Source: Hyposmocoma kahamanoa
Taxonomy: Eukaryota > Arthropoda > Insecta > Lepidoptera > Cosmopterigidae
Direction of reading: 5' to 3'
NCBI RefSeq assembly: GCF_003589595.1
Contig: NW_020653900.1
Span: forward strand, 913,831-977,830
Length of the DNA stretch: 64,000 bases
Shown: in pieces, positions 56,049-64,000 of the stretch
How positions within the stretch are numbered: the first letter of the stretch is position 1
Layout: every line of letters begins with the position of its first letter
Notes under the pieces: generated by a model
Told to the model about the DNA's origin: nothing
Database searches by the model: none
What the model saw: only the letters and a program-made list of their open reading frames with translations
Position numbers and translations under genes: made by a program

Positions 56049-56225
56049 GACTGCCTCTGTGGCCGAACGGTTACCAGGCCGGGAGAAATATTTGTAGGGC
56101 TTACATTTATTTCTCTCGTGAGTTTGGGTGTAATTTCTGGTTGTCTATGTGTGTGTCCATGAGACCCGCGACACAGGGTTTCCCTAGTGCGGGGCTATGT
56201 TAAGTGTGTGCGTTATTATGTTGAG
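56049..56225 (+). mobile_element. SINE-1 copy 6, head deleted
   Basis: Head GACTGCCTCTGTGGCCGAACGGTTACCA jumps to GGCCGGGAGAAATA. The B box is deleted, so internal transcription by RNA polymerase III would not be expected. Body and tail are intact. Confidence 0.85.
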
Positions 56226-56954
56226 TGTATGCGTTTTCCTTCACCAAAAAGCTCACGGTAAATTTCGAAATTTAAAAAAAAAAAATAATAAAAAAAAAAG
56301 TACTTCAAGGAGTTCTGGGGACCTACCATAACCTTTCCAAAAACAATCTTATTTCAATGTAAGCTTAAAGTAAGCTTATTATAATATTAGTCATACTGGT
56401 ACCATGACAAACCTGTCAACCAAGTAATGTATTATTGCTAAAGTGATTGAAAGAACGAATGATTTCCCAATATTGTCTATTCCTTACTAAAAATAGGAAA
56501 GAAATAACGCTGTATTGAATATATAATGCCACCTCATTATTTTTTGATGTTCCGAATCGTCTTATCGTAGTATAAGGTTTAAGTACTTAATGTTATTTAC
56601 ATTCAGAGAATTTTAACTGTTAAAAAAGAAAAGTATGTAATAGTAAAATCTATTAAAATTACTTTGTTTTCAATTATTTTTCCGCATTTCCATGAAGAAA
56701 AATAAATAAAACAAGCTGGGTCTTGATTGTCACGTTTTGAATTCGGAATTATAGTCTAGTGTCAACTGTTAATGTCGCCAAGGAGCGTATAGACGTCGCT
56801 GTCATAATTTTACAGCGGCAGCGTGTATTTTTATTTAAAGAGAAATTATTTCCATCCTTAACTTTTAATAATTACAAATTAATATTAAGGCATTAAAACT
56901 GAAAATAATATTGTTTCCATTGCATTCCATTTTAAGATTGCTAAATTTGACATA
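56226..56954. other. Unassigned stretch
   Basis: AT-rich with A-runs (56270-56300). Nothing recognised. Confidence 0.35.
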
Positions 56955-57118
56955 AGAACAATATTACTTTAATGTAAAGTCGCGTCATAGTACGAACTGA
57001 GTAAATGAATGGTCACAATAAAACAATAAAACATCATAGTTTTGACATTATATTAAGCTTACTTCAAGCGCGTCATGGTACGAAAAGTTAATGTAAGGTT
57101 AAAGTAATATTGTTTTAA
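56955..57118. repeat. Small foldback with 16-bp ends
   Basis: AACAATATTACTTTAA (about 56958) and its complement TTAAAGTAATATTGTT (about 57100) enclose about 140 bp with two GCGTCAT(A/G)GTACGAA direct repeats. Possibly a small MITE. Confidence 0.5.
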
Positions 57119-57439
57119 GAGGTTGTGGTTTGTGGTAGGCCCCCTGGTACTAAATAAAATAATATTATTTTGTATCTTTATTTTAGACAACAGTCATATA
57201 ATGTATTTAGTCAGTCATGTATATTATTACATGTGTGTATACATAACATTATTGAGTCATGCTCATCTTGGTGTAGCCTCCTCAACTCACGATCAATTCT
57301 ATCTGCTTACTTTATTTTATTTTATTTATTCACTGAATGGTATTCTCCCTGTCACACCAAAGCCGAAAGCAGTCTGTCTCTTTCTATAATGTTTATTCCC
57401 GGTAAGTACTTGCACAGTATTAAATAGCTTCCGATTTGA

Positions 57440-57600
57440 GATTAATATATAAATAAGGGACGCCACGTTTAAATTTATTCAGCGAGAGATAAACAGTCGG
57501 GCGGACAGAAGTTCCGTTTAACGAATTCCGGATTTGTGATTTGCGTAATAAACAAAAATAATTTGCTCAAATAAATCAACAAACTTTACTCCTTCCACTT
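57440..57600 (+). promoter_or_regulatory. LTR-like or promoter-like segment
   Basis: TATATAAATA (57446), a possible initiator TTCAGCGAG about 30 bp later, and AATAAA-type words (57546, 57564) in the order expected within an LTR. I cannot find TG...CA ends or a second copy, so this remains a suggestion. Confidence 0.25.
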
Positions 57601-57740
57601 TATTCTCGAGAGTCGTGTAAACGTTGTTTTGATCAATTATCAATATTGACGGTCTCTTGACATTTTGAAGTTCGTCTCAAGAGACTGTGTCGAAGAGATT
57701 TCGTATTCGGAAAAAAGACAGACGTGTAATAGCACGGTAG

Positions 57741-57915
57741 ATAATAATAATAATAATAACGCACACACTCAACATAGCCCCGCACTAGGGAAACCCTGTG
57801 TCGCGGTTGCCATGGACACATACATAGACAACCACAAATTACACCCAAACTAACGAGAGAAATAAATGTAGGCCACCCTGAGAACCTGGGTCCTCTGCGT
57901 GCCACGGAGGCAATT
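57741..57915 (-). mobile_element. SINE-1 copy 7, head partly deleted
   Basis: Tail (ATT)n, full body (CCCCGCACTAGGGAAACCCTGTG), then a shortened head (GAACCTGGGTCCTCTGCGTGCCACGGAGGC). The A-box region is lost. Confidence 0.85.
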
Positions 57916-58399
57916 TAAAAATGGAAGTGCCTTAAGCCTCGATTACTATCAGAACAGCTGTTGCCAAAACTCACACTATCATGATGTTAAACACGATGAA
58001 ATCTTAATAATGATTGGTCGTAGATGCTGATGTAAAAGGATTATACAAGATTAGTTCTTTTTTTAAATTTTTCATCATTAAACATTTTTAGTTATTTTTT
58101 TTAATCCTTAAACATTTCGTAAGTATCACAAACATGTATTTTATTTTTAAAATAATAATAAATTTACAGGCGTCCCGCTCTAAGCGACAAAAATAATGGT
58201 CACTATATCTATAAGTGACTCGAAATTAGTAGAGGTAAAGCTGCAGAGCCTTGAACACCGCGGTAAAGTGGCCTGCTTATCGGTATTCCACAGGATGTAC
58301 CACGGAGAGTGTGTGAGGTAATTGCACGATTTAATTCCGCCTTCCCTTCCCATCTTTTCAACATTTATTTACACAACGTTGTAGCACTTATACGTTCTG
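57916..58399. other. Unassigned stretch
   Basis: Nothing recognised. Confidence 0.4.
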
Positions 58400-58452
58400 T
58401 TACGCACGCAAGCACACACATACACACGCGCACACATACATACAAACACACA

Positions 58453-58516
<64 letters not shown>

Positions 58517-58562
58517 AACACACACACGCACGCACACACACAGACATATACCATACATACAC
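58400..58562. repeat. (CA)n microsatellite, interrupted
   Basis: CA-rich run with AT, GC and AA interruptions (ACACATACA, AAACAC). The open frames across it are Thr-His or Cys-Val repeats. Confidence 0.97.
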
Positions 58563-58829
58563 ATTAATTATTCGCATTTTTCTTAGTTTTATTTTAGTTA
58601 AATATTTACGGAAAAAGAAATGTAACCCTGAAGAGCGGGACTTCTAACACAAGTAACTTCTACTTACAAGTAGCCCCAACAATGGATACTGTAATTACTT
58701 TTATCTCGTAAATAAATGCTTTTTTTTTTATCTTCGGGTAACCAGACACCGGCCGGGATACCACCCCTATGTTGTGGATATTCCAAGGATTCGCAAGAAG
58801 CGTTTCACTTTCACAAATATATGGCAAAT

Positions 58830-58945
58830 AAATAAATAAATGTGCATCGGAATTCTCTGCCTGTAGACTTGTGCCCTGAGTATAACTTGAGCCTCTTCGA
58901 GGCTAGAGTAATAGGCAATATTTAGGTGTGCAAGCTCCATAGTTG
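58830..58945 (+). pseudogene. LINE ORF2 C-terminus fragment
   Basis: One frame reads RNSLPVDLCPEYNLSLFEAR, then VIGNI and a stop. Compared with the 37.8-kb remnant (YNLGLFKARVNRHFLG) this is the same C-terminus with several substitutions. Confidence 0.55.
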
Positions 58946-59600
58946 ATCTCACTGAAATGAAAATACAAAATAATTAAATACTGTCCCTGATCATGTTTAT
59001 TCAAAACAAGGGCTGGTAAATTTCAGAGAGAAACTAAACGCAACACAATATCCGTGTTTAATGAATAACGCCGCTGATATTCTGTAACAGCCTGCCATGT
59101 ATAACGACTTCACGCATTAATTGCATGCAGTCCGTCTCGGATGCATGAAGTCGGTTTCGACTGCATGCATTAACTGCAAAATGCAGTGAATCTGTTAGTA
59201 GCCTACGTTTAATGCAAGTCGCCTGTGAAAATAATTAGAGCAATGTTTCTGTCATCACAATACTATTCATTCACACAGGCGCTTCTTCTTGTCGTTCTAT
59301 TGTGTCAGATAAGTATTATTGTAAACATAGTAATCTCTTCAATTCGTTATGTAATTTCATCAAAAATGAAGTTGTATCGGTTGTTTTAATAGCTATAACA
59401 TATTTGGACGTTTTTGTTACACCCTGTCTAGTAGGTAATAGGGCGGGTTCCACGTAAACTTCATGATGATCTAATATTAGCAAAATTCACGCTCGATCGA
59501 ATTTGGTCAAGATAACCGATGTTCGGCTAAAGTGATGTGTGATATTGAAATTTGAGATTACTATAGGCAAATAATGTACTAAAAATATTACTGACTTTGC
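58946..59600. other. Unassigned stretch
   Basis: A cluster of TGCATG(C/A)A-type words and ATGCAG words lies at 59110-59215. No gene recognised. Confidence 0.4.
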
Positions 59601-59607
59601 ACAAAAG

Positions 59608-60055
59608 ATCAAGACGTGGTAAAATGATATGGTAGTTTTTCAGTAACAAAATTTCAGTTCGTACAAAGAAGTATTGCCACCTTACCTACTTTTGCCGTCA
59701 AGCAATAATGTGAGTACTGCTGTAGGTATCTCGGTTTTGAAGGGTGCTGGTGCAGGCACATGAGACTTGTCAACTTATGTCTCAGAGTGAAGGGTGTAGC
59801 AGTAGTGCCCTCATGTATTTGCGATAAAGCTCTAGGCACTGCAACTGCTATGAACAGGCGTGTAGCTTACCACCAGACGCACGGCTTGTTCGTTCCGCCA
59901 CTTGGTATCATAAAAACAAATGTTTCAGGAAATGCTTCATGAAATTCAGAGCTTTAAATGACAAAGATCGGAGGGGCACTGCCACTGCCTCCGTCACCCT
60001 GAGACATAAGTTGACAAGTCCCACATACCTGTAATTTCACCAGCACCTTGGAAAG
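59608..60055. repeat. Family A inverted dimer, copy 2
   Basis: A plus-strand copy (59655-59915) is followed by CTTGGTATCATAAAAACAAATGTTTCAGGAAATGC and a minus-strand copy (59942-60055). The minus copy resumes at 60520 after an insertion. The 59608-59650 sequence (AAGACGTGGTAAAAT...TTTTTCAGTA) also precedes the family A piece at 63.25 kb. Confidence 0.8.
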
Positions 60056-60282
60056 CGAAACGCAGAAATGTTCACAATACAATTCAAAATAATACAATAT
60101 AAATAGCAATATCTTCTAGGCAACCTTCGGGATATAGGAAAAACTATAAAATAAAATTAATTGAACGCGCAACAGATTACGTTTTAAATACACATATTGC
60201 ACAAATAAAGAAAAATAAAATACTAAATAAGAAATAATAATATTAATAAATTTAAAAAAACATATAATTACATACTAATTAA

Positions 60283-60500
60283 CTGCCTCCGTGGCCTAAC
60301 GGTTACCATGCCGGACTGCCACGCAGAGGTCCCAGGTTCGATTCCCGGGCCGGGAGAAATAGTTGTATGGCCTACAATTATTTCTCTCGTGAGTTTGGAT
60401 GTAATTTGTGGTTGTCTATGTGTGTGTCCATGGCACCCGCGACACAGGGTTTCCCTAGTGCGGGGCTGTGTTGAGTGTGTGCGTTATTATTTATTTATTT
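60283..60500 (+). mobile_element. SINE-1 copy 8, intact
   Basis: A head with good A box (TGGCCTAACGG) and B box (GGTTCGATTCCCGGG), full body and (TTAT)n tail. It lies within a 464-bp insertion that splits a family A copy. One of the best-preserved SINE-1 copies here. Confidence 0.92.
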
Positions 60501-60519
60501 ATTACATAAATTGAAGTAG

Positions 60520-60605
60520 GAGTTACATTACTGATTGGCGGCAGAAGCAGGTAAGGTGGCAGTACTTCCCTGGACAAACTCTTTCACAAGCAGCTCTACT
60601 GCTAC
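60520..60605 (-). repeat. Family A, remainder of the interrupted copy
   Basis: CATTACTGATTGGCGGCAGAAGCAGG to CTTTCACAAGCAGCTCTACTGCTAC completes the minus-strand copy begun at 59942. Confidence 0.8.
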
Positions 60606-62230
60606 TGTACTACATATATCATACTCGTTACTCTAGTACTCATACATAGTACAGGGAATTCTCTAGTTCAAAGCTAGCAGTGGCGAAGCCCGAGCAAAAC
60701 AAAAAACACTTCCCTGAAAAAGTGACGCCTTGTCGACACCTAAACACAACTTATTAGCACACATAGTATACTTAATTTCACTAGTTAACTTATTTCACGC
60801 ATAAAATTTAGCACAAAATGTAGTATTTGATAATACGTGGAAATCGTGGACGCCTCGCCACTGGAAGGTAGATATCGACACATTATTATAATATTTATTA
60901 TGAAAGGCAAAAGAAACGTGAAATTTCAGTGCTCGCTCTCTTTAGTTTAACAGACCGAAAACATGTAATGACGCTGCATTTTCACGCTTCGTTCCATTTC
61001 TCAATGTAGTATAGACTTTACATTCGTATTTTTTAACTGAATAATATAACTTTATTCGGCTATTAAATTATATATGTACTTATATAAGACTTCTCGTAAA
61101 TAAACTGGTACACGAATGCAGCGTAGAGGGATACTATAAATTTATTTATCACATTGGGGTAAGTCACTTAATTTGGACCATTTGTTTTCAAACGCATTTT
61201 AAATATATATTTTTCAGATTTCTTCAAACATTTATTATATGAAAAATGGAACAATAATTATTAGGCTATATTTATGAAGCTTTAATTGACAAAAATTATT
61301 ACATCAAAAAAATAAACAAAATGTTCCCAGCTTTGTTCCAATTTAGCCGACTGGTTCGTAATCGGAACCACGGAAGGGGTCGCTAAATTGAACTTCGGTA
61401 GGTAACACAAAAAAAAAATTACAATGAATCATATTATAACATAATTACATAATAATTATTAGTTTAGGTGACAAACCTACTAATAAAAAAATAAGACAAT
61501 TATCGCAAATGTGAGGATTTTGGGTACATGGTTATTGGAACTTGGTTTATGGAAACTGTGTCCAATCAACTTGGGAGCTCTTAATCAGGGTAATTTCTTT
61601 TGCATTTAGCACATTCATTATTCTTGACCTCTTATCTAAAGCTGCTTCTGAATCGTCCTAGACCATTTGAACATTCATACGTTTCACACTCTCGGTCCAT
61701 ATTAACCAACCGTATTTTTATATTATAAAAACAAATCTAATAAAATGTAGCCTATAAATGTCGGCAATCGTTTTATGTAAGTTGATTGTAGATAAATTAC
61801 ACTTCTGTGCTGTAAATTACAAACACATGCTTTCCTTTAAGATAACTACACTCTTAGCACAGATCTATGGAATTTACATTAAAAATAACAAAAAAACATT
61901 TTTCAAAACAAACATTCAATATCGCAATAAAAACAACATGGCCAATATGCAACGAAGTTAGACGCATATCGCTGGTTATTCCAATAAAACAATTACAAAA
62001 ATACTTTTTGAGATATGAGGGTGGTGCAATTTAGATGCCGGTCCAATATCCCGTACTTTCCTTTATTTCATGTCTACTGTAATGGTGGCACTTCATATGG
62101 CTACTTGTATTTGTTATTGGGTGTTTGATGTACTAGAAAACATATTTCACGTACAGACAAACATGCAGACACTGACAAATATGACCGTCTAGACATGAAG
62201 TCAAATAAGGAGTTAAAAATAATGAATATG
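60606..62230. other. Unassigned stretch
   Basis: About 1.6 kb, AT-rich. Frame at 61758 (67 codons) has no motif I know. AGCGAAATT-type words do not form a clear repeat. Confidence 0.4.
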
Positions 62231-62239
62231 ATCATAGTG

Positions 62240-62606
62240 TGGACGGTATTCTTTTATGGGGAACTGTATACGTTTTTACAATAAGATTCCGGAAATTAAG
62301 ATTATCATTTCCTAAGTTTAAAACTTACATTAAAAGTATTTTAATTGAAAAGTCATATTACAAAATTAAAGAGTATGTTTTAGATAAAGAAGTATGGAAA
62401 GACAACAAGAGTTAAGATTCCACACAATTATCATTAATAGTGTATTCCATAGCGCTTAAGTTTATTTGAAAAGCGTAATCCCTAGAGTTTCTTGCTCGTT
62501 CTTCTCAGGGAGGTCAGCGTAGTGAACGAGCAGTAGTTTGCAAAATGACGTTTTCAAGTGTAAAAATTTTACCTATCGAATTAATGATTATTTAACTTTG
62601 ACTTTG
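62240..62606 (+). pseudogene. Jockey/Daphne-like LINE 3' end
   Basis: TIRFRKLRLSFPKFKTYIK, then SILIEKSYYKIKEYVLDKEV and WKDNKS to a stop, then 3' UTR (GCTCGTTCTTCTCAGGGAGG) and ACTTTGACTTTGG tail. It matches the order of the 49-kb copy after its MGNCIRFYN block. Confidence 0.7.
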
Positions 62607-63120
62607 GTATTTGGCTATTTGGCTCCTTTGATGTGCGTCGAATGGCGTCGAGAAACCGACCAAAACAGTAATTCAAGTTTGAAGCTTGCTGTATCTGTCG
62701 AATACGCAAACAATGCAATTCCTTTGTTACACATACCATCTACACATGGTGTGCCACATATATCAAATACGCAAATAGGCATGTGAAGTGTTACCTAATC
62801 TATTTAGACGAATAAATATATTTAAATTTAATTTATATTGAACACACCTCCGTAATCTGTTGTACAAAAATAGGTGCATACATTCATAAATCACTTTTCG
62901 TTTTTATGTCAATCTATTATACTCCGCAATAAACTTATAAACCATTAAAAATAATGACTATGTATCAAATTTAATTGCAATTTCTCAAATATCTCAGGTA
63001 TTATGCTCAATTTTAGTCCTTTCAATACATTAAAACGTTCTCGTGTAAAGTTGTGAATTTGGGCTTATGATTCTTTATCGATCGATCCTATCGACTTGTT
63101 CGAAGGAAACGTGGTCAGTC
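62607..63120. other. Unassigned stretch
   Basis: Nothing recognised. Confidence 0.4.
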
Positions 63121-63123
63121 AGA

Positions 63124-63197
63124 CGTGACCATGGGACTTGTAAAGGGCCCGAAACGTTGTTTATTTGAAACAACAAATATACGCGATTTAGATTCGG
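63124..63197 (+). repeat. Repeat shared with 38.7 kb
   Basis: CGTGACCATGGGACTTGTAAAGGGCCCGAAACG and CAAATATACGCG. Second copy of the segment at 38727-38800, opposite orientation. Confidence 0.65.
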
Positions 63198-63218
63198 AAA
63201 AATAGTTATAAAAAGGCC

Positions 63219-63300
63219 AAGACGTGATAAAATTATGTGGTAATTTTTCAGTAAAAGCTCCTGATGAAAGAATTTATCCAGGGAAGTACTGCCACCTTAA
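63219..63300 (+). repeat. Family A first-part fragment with flanking sequence
   Basis: AAGACGTGATAAAAT...TTTTTCAGTAAAAGCTCCTGATGAAAG to ATCCAGGGAAGTACTGCCACCTTA. The 5' flank is shared with 59608-59650. Confidence 0.7.
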
Positions 63301-63461
63301 TAACGCATATTGTAGCACTACTCACTCTACATACACGAAATTATAATGTACGTTAGAAATAGTCTTTCTTCATTTAGTTCTGTAAAGGTTTCTGGCATCT
63401 CACTCCGCCGTACCGGTCATTTGAGAACAGTCCCCCGGCGCATGACATTTGCAGAGAAAAA

Positions 63462-63587
63462 CCCGCAGTCATCGGACCTACTTACTATGAGCGTTTATCT
63501 GACGAAACATTTAGGAGCCGGATGAAAGACCTTTTCTTGAAAAATCCTTTATACTCTGTAAATGAATTTATGGACCTAAAATTGTAA
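63462..63587 (+). pseudogene. Possible LINE ORF2 C-terminus
   Basis: Frame PAVIGPTYYERLSDETFRSR, then MKDLFLKNPLYSVNEFMDLKL and a stop. FK/RxxLKxxLLxxxFYSVxEFx is a pattern I associate with LINE reverse-transcriptase ends. No other part was found, so this is tentative. Confidence 0.35.
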
Positions 63588-63806
63588 CGATATTGAGTAT
63601 TTTCTATTTTATTGTAATTTTTACCGCATTGACAATACCCTTGTATAATTGTTATCAAATTATGACGATCCTTGATGGAGAACGATATTTGATATGTAAT
63701 TTAATGACAACGATATTATTTAATGAATTGTTAATTTTCTAATTGTTGTGTATTTTTATTATAATTTTCATTTTTGTGCACATGTAGTGCAATTTATATT
63801 GTAATG

Positions 63807-64000
63807 CATTGACTTACAATTATATGGACGTCGGGTCCGCGCTAAAAAGTGTCCGCACTTGTAAGGCGCTAAAATCGTATACAAACTCCGCTTTAGTCTT
63901 CATTTGTTCTACTGACAGCGCGATACTGCGATGACATTACAATTTAAATTTCGAATAGGTTGACTTGGGACATTTTTTTCGTGGTTTTTGTATTAGACCC
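63807..64000 (-). mobile_element. MITE-1 copy 5, cut by window end
   Basis: Starts CATTGACTTACAATTATATG after TTGTAATG. Interior has a deletion of about 45 bp (CAACGTTTTAGCTTTTTCATATTC region missing) relative to copies 1-4. The far end lies outside the window. Confidence 0.88.

Noticed and set aside
58309..58647. 112-codon His-Thr-rich frame
   Set aside because: Translation of the CA microsatellite.
63124..63197. Hammerhead-ribozyme-like core (TGACCA...GGGCCCGAAAC)
   Set aside because: The conserved CUGANGA core is not met (GTGACCA in both this copy and the one at 38.7 kb), so the resemblance is limited to the GAAAC side.

Overview
This looks like AT-rich, transposon-dense, non-coding DNA from an insect, most likely a moth or butterfly. 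The grounds are the low GC content, the density of tRNA-derived SINEs, MITEs with inverted ends, and 5'-truncated non-LTR retrotransposons (LINEs) whose C-terminal reverse-transcriptase motifs I know from lepidopteran genomes. I recognise no intact host protein gene, rRNA gene, true tRNA gene or CRISPR array in the 64 kb. Nearly all long open frames are simple repeats, transposon remnants or chance frames.

The repeat families are named here for use in the entries. Family A is a roughly 290-bp repeat without inverted ends, the commonest in the window (over 20 copies or pieces). SINE-1 is a tRNA-derived SINE of about 205-210 bp with visible A and B boxes (nine copies). SINE-2 is a second tRNA-like element, twice found in compound inverted form. 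SINE-3 is a third tRNA-like family (two copies). MITE-1 is a 286-bp element with 31-bp inverted ends and 8-bp target duplications (five copies). Family D is the repeat that starts or ends near AACCGACTTC. Family G has inverted ends containing ATATAACCAGAAAT. Families H, I, J, K, L and M are further inverted-repeat or dispersed elements. LINE fragments come from at least four lineages: a Jockey/Daphne-like one with a (TTTGAC)n tail, a CR1/Zenon-like one, one with an FKARVNRHLLG-type end, and one with an RNase-H-type C-terminus. Two fragments are the C-terminal domain of a LINE ORF1.

Layout: 0-5 kb holds two microsatellites, the 17-bp minisatellite island and hairpins. 5-12 kb holds the ORF1 fragment with a poly(A) tail and copies of families A, D and G. 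12.5-13.8 kb is a nested stack (family M carrying MITE-1 and SINE-1). 15-21 kb carries foldback elements L and K. 25.7-28.8 kb is the most striking structure: two inverted arms of about 880 bp around a spacer that contains a 98-base assembly gap, with a compound SINE-2 insertion in only one arm. 29-34 kb holds a CR1-like LINE, MITE-1, family D and a second compound SINE-2. 38-42 kb holds several LINE pieces. 42-52 kb is rich in families A, G and J, MITE-1, SINE-3 and a Jockey-like LINE end. 53-56 kb holds two long foldback structures. 57-64 kb holds SINE-1, family A and LINE fragments and a fifth MITE-1 cut by the window edge.

Nothing in the window reads as an operon or a pathway. Its interest lies in the order of insertions and in a few structures (the gapped palindrome, compound SINE-2, and a family A inverted dimer found at two loci) that could be either real mobile units or assembly effects. 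All family assignments come from pattern recognition and comparison within the window, without database searches.
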